19,286 bases of DNA, taken from assembly GCA_030770535.1 (NCBI GenBank), contig JASVEC010000277.1, forward strand, positions 1 to 19,286, written 5' to 3'. Made by a program: the position numbers and the translations under genes. Under the pieces are notes generated by a model. The model had not been told where the DNA came from and made no database searches. It saw nothing but the letters and a program-made list of their open reading frames with translations. Shown one piece after another: positions 9,587 to 19,286 of this stretch. Numbering within the stretch: position 1 is the first letter of the stretch; each line of letters opens with the position of its first letter. This DNA is from Batkoa obscura (Eukaryota; Entomophthoromycota; Entomophthoromycetes; Entomophthorales; Batkoaceae).

Positions 9587-9749
9587 CAAATTCAAGCTTT
9601 GATTATCTATTATATTTTTCAGCAGTCACTTTATTGATTTTATTCTTAATGTTTTTTTGATTAGATAAAACTTATTATTTATCAGAAATCAATGGGTAAC
9701 AATAGGTTGTTAGTTTATATTCTTTAAAATTATCTTCTTGATGTTTATG

Positions 9750-9756
9750 TGAGTCA
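9750..9756 (-). promoter_or_regulatory. Gcn4-type site 3 upstream of ILV5
   Basis: TGAGTCA on the plus strand, which is TGACTCA on the gene's own strand, 440 nt upstream of the ATG. It is farther than usual but is the third perfect match in about 330 bp. Confidence 0.5.
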
Positions 9757-11164
9757 ACAAGTTTAATAAAACTCTTAACTTTTATTTCATTTTAAATTAC
9801 TATTTTGTGAGTGTTAAATGTGAATTTTTCAATAGTAAAAAATACAATCCCTCTTCAGCTTCAGATCATATTTTAACTTTCTTTTATAGGCAGTAAAACT
9901 TGAAACCCTCAATTTATTATTTCAAGGCTCTTTAAAAAATAATAAATGATATAATACTAAAAAAGCAGTATGCTATTAAATACAGGGTTGTCCATTTGAA
10001 TCTTGCATTTAGTTAAATATAAAATAGAAAAAAATGCTGAATTAAATTTAGTAAATAGAAAAGTTAAACGTTCAGTTCGACATTTAATAAACTTTCTGTA
10101 ATAGCTTGATTCTAGTTTTGCTTATCTATCATTATGTGTGATCTAGTCAAAGTATCAAGATAATAGTAGAATCACTGATCTTAACAATACTATAGAAAAA
10201 GCATTTTAATAACTTATAATATTTTGACTATCAATTATTAATATTTATATTGCCTAATATCAATAAATGATAAGAATGATAAAAAATAGAAGAATAGAGA
10301 TTAAGTTTTGTATCATATTCTTAAATTAATAATACAATATCAACATAAGTTGCAATTTACCCAACTATTTAAACTCATTTGTAAAATAAATTAGCCGAAG
10401 TAGATAATGTTTTACTTACATTCTCACATCGCAATTTTGGGCAAGAAGTCAAGAATCTCGATCTATATTGCCCAATTCTTAAGCCAACAATTCTTCACTT
10501 AAGCCACTGCTTTAGGCCAAATAGAATGTTTAAAAAAAAATGAACCAATTATAGTCTAAGTTGCAGATATGTTTCTCCTCCAAAGTAACTGAACTTAAAT
10601 AAAAAATGAAACCAAAAAATAATCGTATCAAATCATGTGAACTTCGAACTAAAATATCTAAAAATATATTTTATTCTTCGAATTTTCTTTATTTTAATAT
10701 TCTTTAACATAATCTCTATTATTTTAATATGATAATGTTAAAAGCTAAACTATATTTAGTATAATAAAGGACTATTTCTTTATTTTAAAACATTATTAGC
10801 TCGAAATATAAATCAAGGTCTATTAATAAATAAGATATAGATCATAAAACTAGAATGCAATTATGTTATTTCATTAGTCTGTTAACTATCAAATTAGCTA
10901 TTTTTGTAATCGATGAGAACCAATAATGTACATTTGAACTCTATTATGGTTAAGTAATTTGAACCAAAAAACAAGTTTCAATGTAGTACCAATAAAACCC
11001 CCATCAGCTCATTAATCATTGGTTTTAATGTTAACAAAAATCAGGGATAAGTTCAGTAAATAATCAAAATTAGGGGGTTTCAAAAGCACATGTTCTAACG
11101 AGATCCATAAATTCAATAATAAAACAGAATTGAAAACTTTGTTTTTGATTATAAAATTTAAGAA

Positions 11165-11827
11165 ATGAAGCAATGGAGCGAGCAAGTTGACGAACAATTA
11201 TCTGGTAAAATAAGAATTAAGAATGGTCGTTTTAATGTATTAATTCATGTGTCATTACTATTGATTATGAATTATTGCATGTTTAAATATGCTTTATTTA
11301 AAACGGAATATTTTTTATCTTCTAGTTATTTACTTGCTAATATCTTTTACTCTCTTTATTTTTTATTTTTGATCTTCAATTTTAAATCTTTATTGATTTC
11401 TCTTATTATTTATATTCAACCTATCGTTAACGCAAGTATATTCCTCAAATTTTGGTCACATTTGTTATTGAAACCCAGCTTATATCATTCCACATTAAGC
11501 GTTTATTTACCTATTTTATCTTGGTATATCTTCCAGTTGGTATATAGAAATATTAACTCGATTGTTATCTGGGAAAAAAATAAGATAAGTAAATATTATA
11601 CTTTTTATCAGTTATTATTTCCAATTGTATTTATACCGCTTCTTAAATTAAACACAATTATGTTAGTGTTTTCTGTTATTATGATACCATTGATTAATTT
11701 AGCATTGAAGCTGTGGTATAATTTTCTATCGTTTCAATATAAGGCTATTTTTTGGTCTGATTTTATGAGCTTAGGATATGTGGTTATCTTGGAGGAAGCT
11801 AACTATAAGCTCTATAAAATTTATTAA
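11165..11827 (+). CDS. multi-pass membrane protein, possibly TMEM33/Pom33-like
   Basis: A single uninterrupted 220-codon frame from ATG, in a window where most genes have several introns. After a hydrophilic start (MKQWSEQVDEQLSGK) there are about five or six hydrophobic segments, near residues 24-46, 51-74, 75-98, 106-127 and 144-184. A short polar tail ends LEEANYKLYKIY. It is rich in Leu, Ile, Phe and Tyr with few charges, as for an ER or nuclear-envelope membrane protein. By eye the layout (a YLLAN segment after the first helix, a YNFLSFQY stretch near the end, similar spacing between them) resembles TMEM33/Pom33/Tts1 proteins, which shape ER and nuclear-pore membranes. That match is weak and from memory. 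It lies upstream of NUS1 and ALG7 in the same orientation, so an ER role is plausible. Function unproven. Confidence 0.7.
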   Translation: MKQWSEQVDEQLSGKIRIKNGRFNVLIHVSLLLIMNYCMFKYALFKTEYFLSSSYLLANIFYSLYFLFLIFNFKSLLISLIIYIQPIVNASIFLKFWSHLLLKPSLYHSTLSVYLPILSWYIFQLVYRNINSIVIWEKNKISKYYTFYQLLFPIVFIPLLKLNTIMLVFSVIMIPLINLALKLWYNFLSFQYKAIFWSDFMSLGYVVILEEANYKLYKIY

Positions 11828-12904
11828 TCCCCAATCCAGTTTATCTATTTCCGATTTTGTTAAATCCATCTTCTTTTTTTATTAAATAAAAATGTATTAT
11901 TATGTTCTCAACTCTCCTTTTATTTTTGACCCTTTTTATATTATATTAACAATTTATTAGTTGTTTAGTAGTTTACCGATAAATATACATTGAACAATCA
12001 GCTTATAGAAATAAAACACATATTGAACAATTTTATTAAATAGATTAATAAAATAGATTTATTGCACCATTGTATTAGTCTTATTGTCTTATTAAGTCAA
12101 TACTTCACAAAAAAGAATAATATCAAGACATTAGAAATGAAACTAATTTAATACAATAAAGGATGTATCAAGTATAAATATAAAAAACAAGTAACTATAA
12201 TAATTTAACACAGGATTCATTCTAATAACGATACGTGTAATATATCGATAAAGAATTCTTTTGTATTAAATAATTTATTAACAAATTGCCACTTTTTTTG
12301 AAAATATTGAAATGTGATTTCTAAATTTAGTAAGTTCACTTATCCTTCTTAAAAAGCCATTAACATTATTGACATTCCTATTTTGCTAACATTATTTCAA
12401 TGCTTTTATTATCTTTATTTAATAGCTATACCATTTTCCCATACTTCCAACTATCATTCATGATAACAATGAGTTTATTAAGATTAATAGGAAAATTGAT
12501 GTATTTTCTTTTAAAATATAAAAATAGATTCTTGATCAAAAAATACAAAGAATAATATTACTGCTGTTATATTTTACCCTTGCCGATATAGTTATTGATA
12601 GTAATGAGAATGCGAAATCAATTAGAAATAAGATCCAATTAGAATTACTTTATATAATTTAAGATAGGACTATTTAAGCATATATCAATATAATTTGTTT
12701 ACTTTCTAATATACATAAAATTAATCTTATTAAGTATGAGGATTCAATTTATATTGTTTTTATATTTAAAAAAGAACTTCCAGTTAATTTAAAATGTCCA
12801 ATAACCACTTAATCCTTAGTTTTTCGAACTAAAAAACCGTGATTAAATTCAATTTTAAATTTTAAATTTTTTTCTATCAAAAAGAAAGAAGAAAGGAAGA
12901 AAGA
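11828..12904. other. AT-rich intergenic region, promoter of NUS1
   Basis: About 1.08 kb with stops in every frame and no recognised motif cluster. The last ~25 bases before the NUS1 ATG (from about 12882) are almost pure purine (repeated GAAAG/GAAGA), probably the 5' leader. Confidence 0.55.
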
Positions 12905-13829
12905 ATGAAGTATTTTTATTTTATATTATGGAGCTTGATGAAATGGATCTATTTGATAAATCAAACAATCAAGTTAACTACATTCAAATTATATATCCTA
13001 ATGAAGGATTACTTTTACTCTCAGTCAACCGATCAACTATTGCAATTAACAAAGAAACCATCACATATATCCATTCTATTAGATATTAAAGAAGAAAATA
13101 TATTAATTAAAGAAATTATTAAGGTGATTAAATGGAGTATTCAATATCAACTAAATTATTGTAGCTTCTTTATTCAGGATTTAAGCTGGTTAAAAGTTTA
13201 CAAATTATTAAAAATAAAGTTTGGAGATAAATGTGAATTAAAAGAAGATAAATGGATGAAAATCAATTTAAAAGATGGGGAAATAAGTAATATTTATAAT
13301 GATAATATTCATAATGAAATGAGGATTTATATTGATTAATTTTTTATTGTAGATTTAATATTATTTGATAAATATGATTCAGTTAAAGATATTCAATTAA
13401 TAACAAAGAGTTTAAAAGTTAATATAAATCAAAATGATAAAGAGAAACTATATAATGTAATAACAGAAAAAATAATAAGTAAGTATTTAATTATTTATCG
13501 AATTATTTATTTATATATTATATAAAACAAATTAAATCAAAATATTTCTATAATAGATATCAACACTCCCGAAGTAAACTTAATAATAAGTAGTTATAAT
13601 CCCATACAGCTAATTGGTTATCCACCATTAAGATTAAGGATGGCAGAGATAACGTAAGTATTAATTAATTAATATATAATAATAATAATAATGTTAATAA
13701 TAATAATAATCATTTTATTAATCACTTTATTTATATAGTCATAATCCCTTTAAAGGACAAATTTATTATGTTACCTTTTTAAATGCATTACATACATATT
13801 CTATTTCTACTCAACGATGTGGTAAATAA
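12905..13829 (+). CDS. NUS1: Nus1/NgBR subunit of cis-prenyltransferase
   Basis: Non-catalytic partner of the dehydrodolichyl diphosphate synthase (Rer2/Srt1, DHDDS), which builds the dolichol chain at the ER membrane. The exons are 12905-13286, 13353-13478, 13557-13653 and 13739-13829: 696 nt, 231 aa; human NUS1 is 293, so the N-terminal part is short. Residues 1-35 are hydrophobic and aromatic (MKYFYFILWSLMKWIYLI), the expected membrane anchor. The prenyltransferase-like domain then runs from KKPSHISILLD through VIKWSIQYQLNYCSFFIQD and GEINLILFDKYDSVKDI to PEVNLIISSYNPIQLIGYPP and LRLRMAEIT. The last residues are TQRCGK. This is the C-terminal RxG motif that Nus1 contributes to the active site, so the protein looks functional. 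Introns are 66, 78 and 85 nt. ALG7 follows 200 bp downstream on the same strand. Confidence 0.9.
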
Positions 13830-14029
13830 AATTTAACTTATAGATAAAATATTAATAAAAATAATGAGCGTATTTTTTTAATAAAATTAACCAATGATTG
13901 AATTTTAAATTGATCAACCTATCATTAAACACAGCGTAATATCGAATATTTCAAATATAAATTATCAAAAATTTAACTTTAAACTTAATATATTAAAAGA
14001 TTCAACTAAATAATCTCAATTTCCAAATA

Positions 14030-15661
14030 ATGATGTTCTCTTCAACAATAATACAAAATAGCTTTTTAATAATATTAAGCTATATCACTTATAGTATAGG
14101 CTATCAACCCACCTTAAATATCATTATGTTGCTAAGTTTAATAGGCTATTTAATATTATATTATATGATACCCAAATGTGTTGATAGTTTTAAAAAATTT
14201 AATTTATCTGGAACAGACATATTAAAGAAAGAAAAACCTGTATTGTAAGCTAATTTCATTTCCTATTTAAACAGAATATAAAATTAGCATTGAATGATGA
14301 TAGTAATGACATTGCTAATTTATGGATATTGATTTCCATTTTTAGGGCCGAAAGCATGGGTTTATTAGCTGCTGTAATTTATTTGATTATCATTTACTTA
14401 TTTATGCCCATTCCATTTGCGCATACCTTTTCTTATCCATCTATCGAACAACAACATCCTACCAGTCTTAAATCCGAACCTTTTCCACATATTGAAGTAA
14501 GATTTGAATCTTATTTAAATCAATTTAAAAAAATTAACATAAATTATTTCAATAAAACTAATTCATCATGTTTTAGTTCAATCAATTTCTTTCTGGATTA
14601 TTATCCATCCAAGCCATGACATTATTAGGTTTTGCTGATGACGTTTTTGACATCCGTTGGCGTCATAAAGTATTATTACCTTTGATAGCAGCTATTCCAT
14701 TATTAATGGTTTATTATATCTCTATGGGAGCAACTTATGTAGCAATACCTTATCCTATTCATTTTTTACTAGGAAACTCAATGGATTTGGGTAAGTAAAC
14801 CAACTATTATAATATACAATTAGTAGAATCAATAAGATATAACTTAATAAATAACTTTATTAGGTATTATTTATTATTTGTATATGGCTATGGTACCCAT
14901 ATTTTGTACTAATGCTATTAATATACTTGCTGGTATTAATGGAGTAGAAGTTGGCCAAACTATTATCCTATGTCTAAGTCTTATTCTATTTAACATAACC
15001 CAACTTAATGACCCCTTTCCTGCTATTGTAGCAAAAAATCTTTTTTCTTTATACATGCTTTTCCCCTTATTATTTGTTTCCATAGCATTATACCAATATA
15101 ATTCTTATCCAGCAAAAGTTTTTGTGGGCGATACCTATTGCTATTTTTCTGGTATGGTGTTTGCAGTGGTAGGTATACTTGGTCACTTTTCAAAGACGTT
15201 GTTACTCTTTTTTGTACCTCAGATTGCCAATTTCATCCTCTCTTTGCCCCAATTGTTTCATATTTTACCTTGTCCAAGGCATAGAATGCCAAGGTAAATT
15301 TCTTTTTATTGTGAATGATGAGAGTGCTTTTTAATATGAATATTTTTTTAGATATAATGAAAGCACTAATTTATTACAAAATAGTCATACTATACTATCC
15401 GATATACCCTTAAAAAATCATCAAATAGCAATCATTTTAATATTAGAAAAAATAAGATTAATTAAAGTAGAAAGGGATGATAGATTAAAATTGCATCCAT
15501 ATAAGAGTATGACAAACTTAACACTTTTAAATAGTTTATTAGTCAATCTAGGCCCTTTAAGAGAAGATCAATTGACGAAGAGTGTAATGCTATTACAAGT
15601 TGGATGGTCAATCATTACTTTTATGATTAGATATCAATTGGCAAAATTATTCTATAATTAA
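14030..15661 (+). CDS. ALG7: UDP-GlcNAc:dolichyl-phosphate GlcNAc-1-P transferase
   Basis: First step of lipid-linked oligosaccharide assembly: transfers GlcNAc-1-phosphate from UDP-GlcNAc to dolichyl phosphate on the cytosolic face of the ER; the target of tunicamycin. The exons are 14030-14244, 14346-14496, 14577-14790, 14864-15293 and 15352-15661: 1320 nt, 439 aa (yeast Alg7 448). All family blocks are present: [14 protein letters not shown] then [12 protein letters not shown] (Ala where most have Pro); [18 protein letters not shown] at 136-153 with the Asp143-Asp144 pair; [16 protein letters not shown] at 210-225; [20 protein letters not shown] with Asp283; and PCPRHRMP with Arg332-His333-Arg334, the UDP-GlcNAc binding loop. 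The end [10 protein letters not shown] also matches. There are about ten hydrophobic helices. Introns are 101, 80, 73 and 58 nt. The 3' end converges on NAA40, with about 104 bp between stops. Confidence 0.97.
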
Positions 15662-15765
15662 AAATAACAAACAGATAATTATTATTAGTTGATGTTATGT
15701 TAATAGAATTTATCATCTTTATTATTTATGTATATGAAATTAACTTTTATTTTATAATAATTCTT

Positions 15766-16967
15766 TTACCATGTTAATGATTTAAATGATATAGAAGATC
15801 GATTACGTGTATGTTGCTTTTTAACTGAGGATTTGGTACATTGTTCTGGAGATGAGGTGATCGTTTTTAGATTAATGGACTTGCACAGGATTTCATAATC
15901 CGCTTTTTTGCTTTGGAAAGTTGAGGAATGAAAATTAGGTGAAGAGATATCGGTTTCAAATCTAACAATAATTGATAAATATCAATGTCAATGTTTATTA
16001 TATTCTTTTTTTAAAAACTTACCCTAATCTTTTATAAAATAAAGTCGCTTTTTGATTATCTAGATAGAAAAATAAATAAGCAATAAATACAAAATTGCAT
16101 TGCTATATGTTAATTACTTGTAAAAACAGTCAATAGTACATAAGGTATTCTCCAAAATTTGGTAATTTTAAATAAATTTAGCATCATAAACTCGCCCACT
16201 CCTTGATTCCTATATAATCTTTCAACTTGCATTTCATAACTAAAAAGTCAAAATAAGGATTAATACACATCTTCAAAAAAACTCATCTCCTCTTATTTCT
16301 TACTCTATTTTACTTACCAATAAACAACCTCTCTATAATCTTCTAAATCCTGTGAAATAAACGAAATATCATCTCTTTCATTATAACTATCTTCTGAATC
16401 ATTTAATTCCAATTCCATTTCTTTTTCAAATTCATAATCAAACTGAAACGATATAAAAGCTATAGGTGCTTCATTAACAATAGAGCGAGCAATAATAAAT
16501 CGGGTTTTAGGCTCTTTCATTTCTTTTAATTTAAATTTTTTGTTCCAGCCATCACAAGAATTGAGATACCTAGATAGGAAAAAATGAATTAATAAAATGA
16601 AATAAAAGGATTAATATTGATAAAAGTTTACAATCGAACTACAAGGATAATAAAAATACACTTACATTTGTCTCATATTTTTTTCCATCAGATGAAAACA
16701 AAACAAAAATAAAGCTTGGGGTATGGTTTCTATGGAATAATATTCAAGATATAATTTGGTACTTGGACTAAATTTTTTATCAATACTACTACTTTTATTG
16801 AATTTTTACGGACTTACTTTTCCAAAGATGTAAAATACCGTTCTTTTTCGATAATACATTGAGCGAAATGTTCTTTACTCTAATAAAGGTGTCAGCGGTT
16901 AAACAAATTATTCTATATTACATGAGATTACTTTAATGGCTGATTGTACCCCTTTATCTTCATTCAT
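15766..16967 (-). CDS. NAA40: histone H4/H2A N-terminal acetyltransferase NatD
   Basis: A GNAT-fold enzyme that acetylates the N-terminal Ser of histones H4 and H2A. The exons (minus strand) are 16967-16932, 16879-16818, 16767-16666, 16569-16318, 16239-16118, 16059-16023 and 15961-15766: 807 nt, 268 aa (human 237, yeast Nat4 285). Matching blocks: MEKNMRQMYLNSCDGW, RFIIARS, PIAFISFQFDYEF, VVYCYEMQVERLYRNQGVGEF with the acetyl-CoA loop RNQGVG at 161-166, PYVLLTVFTNNQKATLFYKR and LGFETDISSP, then KADYEILCKS. Between the FDYEF strand and VVYCYEMQ there is an acidic insert at about 113-146 (many Glu/Asp/Ser), where human NAA40 has only a few residues. A basic Ser/Lys/Arg tail of about 40 residues follows the conserved domain. 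Introns are 50-96 nt; the first two (52 and 50 nt) and the junctions were set by frame and family alignment. Confidence 0.9.
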
Positions 16968-18183
16968 TTTTGGATTCTTCGATTATTATTCCCAGTATTA
17001 AATATATTGAATAAAGATGAACAATTCAATTTTTAATCTTTGACAATTTTTTTAAGTGATTTCATTCCAGAACAAATCCCCTTTTACTTTCAAGGTAAAA
17101 ATTAGTTGGAATTTTGATATTATGTTTTAATGTTTAAAGGAGTGGAAAAGTAATATGTAAATTGGAATTAATGAATATTACATTTAACATAGAAAGTATA
17201 TTTCAAATTTTTTTATTAATAACCAACGACCAGGCCAAATAATTCTAAATCCTCAATATTTTTTCAAAGTATTTTTAGTTATATTCCTCTCTATCAATAA
17301 ATTACTTATTCTAAAATAAATTTGATGATTTTTATCTATAAACAGACGGAGGAAAAGTGGGCAATAACAGTTTAGATCCAATCAATTAGAAGTAAATACT
17401 AGTTAAATGTGCATTTTTTCCTATAAAGAAAAGTAAATAACTTATTATCAATATAAAATTCTTTTAGTTTCTTATTAAAACAAACTTCATTTATTTGAAA
17501 GTAGCTTCATTGAATCGGAGCCTTTTTTTAATAAGGAAAGAACAATCACATAGAAAACTATTCAGTTTAAAAAAATTATTCAAGTCAAATGACTCCTTTG
17601 CATTTAAACGAAGTCAGCTTTAAGTGAAATAAATTAGGGGATAGAATAGTTATTTATTGTCTTAAAAAGAAGTACAAAACCCCAGTATTCTATGTCTTCT
17701 AATTCATTTATCTAATTTTATTTTTTATTCAATTTTCTATTGCCAAGCTCTTCAATTTTGTTTTGTTCAATATTAAATAGGGGCTGCCTTGGCATTCTAT
17801 TGTATTTTTAAATCGATTGAATAATTGTATGTTTTTATATTATAATAGCCCATTATTTTATTAAATAAGTCTCCTATTCATATAGTGATTTTAATCTTAT
17901 GTTCCAATGTAAAAGAAAATTACAACTACCTAACAAATACTGAATATTTTTTTGCTTAATTAATGTAAAACTTATTTAATCTTTTATAAACGGATTTTTT
18001 AATATTAAAATTAAATTTTGAAAATTAAAGAACAAGCCCTTGTGTTAATTATTGAAACAAAAGTTACAAAAAATAAGAATTAATAAACCGTGTATTAAAA
18101 AAACGGATATCCTTAACTAACTACAAAACATTTATAACATTTGAAGGAAAATAAAATAACTGAAAACAAAAAAGAAATTGATG

Positions 18184-18214
18184 TTAAATTTTGTTACATT
18201 GTAACAAAATTTAA
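18184..18214. repeat. perfect 15-1-15 inverted repeat
   Basis: Arms TTAAATTTTGTTACA and TGTAACAAAATTTAA are exact reverse complements separated by a single T. The pairing stops sharply on both sides. It could be a site for a dimeric regulator (GTTACATTGTAAC core) or a cruciform-prone spot. Confidence 0.9.
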
Positions 18215-18526
18215 TTTTTTAATTTCATCTTTTTAATATGATTAAACTTATTACTTTAAATAGCAAATTATGTAATTCTATAAAAAAAATTAGTGGTTGA
18301 GTCCAAAAAGAAGTTAAATGATTTTAAGGGTGAATAAAATTTAGGACTAGTTTTGAAATTCAAAGTAAGAGGATAACTATAATTTTATTATAATTATATT
18401 ATAATGTTTTATTATTCCTATTGTTATTATATTTTATGTTTTATATTTTTATATGCCATTTTAAAGTATTAATAAATTAGAAACGGGATAAAAGCGGACT
18501 AAAAATTTACAAATTAAAGTTGAGCC

Positions 18527-18580
18527 ATGTGCAAAGCTTTAAGCAAATTAGTTAAAAAGGTGTTCCCGAAGCAAAACTAA
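18527..18580 (+). other. candidate upstream ORF of the OSBP-related gene
   Basis: ATG to TAA encodes 17 residues, MCKALSKLVKKVFPKQN, 168 nt before the main ATG. It is basic and amphipathic. If it lies in the leader it would be translated first, but the transcript start is unknown and short frames occur by chance. Confidence 0.2.
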
Positions 18581-18644
18581 TTAATGCAGAATTAAAAAGC
18601 ATAATTTGAAATTAAGTTGATAAAGGGTTTCTTACTATTTTTTT

Positions 18645-18707
18645 ATTTTTATCTTTTTTATCTTTTTTATCTTTTTTATCTTTTTTATCTTTCTTGTCTT
18701 TCTTATT
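18645..18707 (+). repeat. TTTTTTATC nonamer array
   Basis: Four exact tandem units at 18654-18689, with one diverged unit before and two after (about seven in all). This pure pyrimidine-rich strand ends about 40 nt before the OSBP-related ATG. Such tracts often mark fungal promoters or leaders. Confidence 0.85.
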
Positions 18708-18747
18708 TTTTTTGATTGCTTCAATATTTATAATAAATATTACAAAA

Positions 18748-19286
18748 ATGACGGAATTTAAAGAAGAAACTGCAAGTACTGAATGTTTAACTTTTGATGA
18801 TAAAGATGCTAGTGAAACTGGGAAATTTAGATTTTTAGTTTCTTTATTAAAAAAGTTAATTGGTGTTGCTGATATTATTAATCTGTAAGTTTAACTTTGT
18901 ATTAGAATAAAATAACCTTTATTAAAGCTTCAACTCTTTTTTTGTATAGTCGTATCTCTTTACCTTCTCAAGTTTTAGACCCAATACCAAATTTAGAACA
19001 CTTTCATTGGATTGACCGTCCAGATTATTTTGCTAGGTAAAATAATATACGAATAAGATCAATATGGTTTTAAAATTAGCTGTTTAGTATTGATAGCAGT
19101 GACGATCCAGTGGAAAGAATGTTAAATGTAGCACGATATTGTTTTTCAAAAGATGTACATAAGGCAGTAAGTATTTAATTAAAAGAATAGATTAAAAAGG
19201 TATACTAAAATGAAATATTTTTAATAGAAAAATCGGGTCAAAAAACCATATAATTCCATCCTTGGAGAATATTTCTTATGCTCTTG
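18748..19286 (+). CDS. OSBP-related (oxysterol-binding) protein, 5' part
   Basis: A lipid-transfer protein of the OSBP/Osh family, which moves sterols or PI4P/phosphatidylserine at membrane contact sites. The exons seen are 18748-18884, 18950-19036, 19088-19166 and 19228 to the window end, where the gene runs off. Family blocks in order: FLVSLLKKLIGVADIINLRI, SLPSQVLDPIPNLEHFHWID, RPDYFA, DDPVERMLNVARYCFSKD, and KKPYNSILGEYFLCSW, which includes the KPYN-x-ILGE lipid-binding signature. The downstream EQVSHHPP motif is expected beyond the edge. The short N-terminus before the ligand domain has no PH or ankyrin domain in this model, so it is of the short Osh4-7/Kes1-like layout, unless upstream exons were missed. 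Introns are 65, 51 and 61 nt. Confidence 0.92.

Larger units (their letters stand above)
9311..11164. other. divergent intergenic region, promoter of reductoisomerase and membrane-protein genes
   Basis: About 1.85 kb between two divergent genes. The reductoisomerase side (9311-9800) holds three Gcn4-type sites and two CCAAT boxes. Around 10400-10530 there is a locally less AT-rich patch with CTTAAGCC repeated and an 8-bp TTGGGCAA/TTGCCCAA inverted pair. It has only a 33-codon frame from an ATG at 10407 and matches no family I recognise. The rest is plain A/T-rich sequence. Confidence 0.55.
16968..18747. other. divergent AT-rich intergenic region upstream of the OSBP-related gene
   Basis: About 1.8 kb between the NAA40 start and the OSBP-related ATG. 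It holds the perfect palindrome at 18184-18214, a small upstream frame at 18527-18580 and the TTTTTTATC array at 18645-18707. No longer gene, tRNA or transposon was recognised; upstream non-coding exons of the OSBP gene could lie here. Confidence 0.55.

Noticed and set aside
10400-10530. Less AT-rich patch with short frames and CTTAAGCC repeats
   Set aside because: Translations on both strands gave no recognisable domain; frames are about 30 codons and broken by stops. It could be a gene relic but there is no support.
10560-10625. Possible fourth, degraded copy of the 95-bp element
   Set aside because: It shares only TGAAACCAAAAAA and some purine-rich flank; the termini and inner stem are missing.
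14874-15083. Minus-strand frame within ALG7 exon 4
   Set aside because: Antisense shadow of a strongly conserved coding exon.
15281-17801. 14-nt match between the end of ALG7 exon 4 (ATAGAATGCCAAGG) and the reverse strand near 17788
   Set aside because: The match does not extend on either side, so it is likely chance.
1-19286. tRNA genes, rRNA, CRISPR arrays, LTR or other retroelements
   Set aside because: No B-box-like GGTTCGANTCC with a matching cloverleaf, no regular spacer arrays, and no reverse transcriptase, integrase or capsid-like frames were seen.

Overview
The window is strongly AT-rich eukaryotic DNA, about three quarters A+T by eye, with small GT-AG introns and universal-code stops. 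Several branch-point-like TACTAAT or TTAAC motifs sit before the 3' splice sites. The gene set is fungal: a mitochondrial ketol-acid reductoisomerase of Ilv5 length, a BAR-only Rvs161/Hob3 protein, an Agx1-type alanine:glyoxylate aminotransferase, Nus1, Alg7, a NatD-type histone acetyltransferase and an OSBP-related protein. The AT bias and many introns suit an early-diverging fungal lineage, but the sequence does not fix the genus. No tRNA, rRNA, CRISPR array, retroelement or bacterial-type operon was seen.

Layout. 712-2156 (+) encodes a secreted protein with a signal peptide and four copies of an unfamiliar ~60-residue two-cysteine module, joined by Ser/Thr/Pro-rich mucin-like linkers. Its signal peptide and body lie in different frames. 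4051-2610 (-) is the aminotransferase (7 exons, 383 aa). 6509-5368 (-) is the BAR protein (8 exons, 258 aa, first coding exon only 8 nt). 9310-7967 (-) is the ketol-acid reductoisomerase (4 exons, 396 aa). 11165-11827 (+) is a single-exon multi-pass membrane protein. 12905-13829 (+) is NUS1 (4 exons, 231 aa) and 14030-15661 (+) is ALG7 (5 exons, 439 aa). 16967-15766 (-) is NAA40/NatD (7 exons, 268 aa). 18748 to the window end (+) is the start of an OSBP-related protein. All complete spliced models were rebuilt by hand; each sums to a whole number of codons and gives the family's usual length.

How the genes relate. NUS1 and ALG7 sit head to tail about 200 bp apart and act in consecutive parts of dolichol-dependent N-glycosylation: Nus1 helps build the dolichol chain, and Alg7 puts the first sugar phosphate on dolichyl phosphate. 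The membrane protein upstream has the same orientation. The other genes look like an unlinked housekeeping assortment. The reductoisomerase promoter carries three perfect TGACTCA/TGAGTCA (Gcn4-type) sites, which fits general amino-acid control.

The least explained elements are the repeated secreted protein, a family of three ~95-bp elements with GGGGATGT/ACATCCCC ends, and a perfect 15-1-15 palindrome at 18184-18214.
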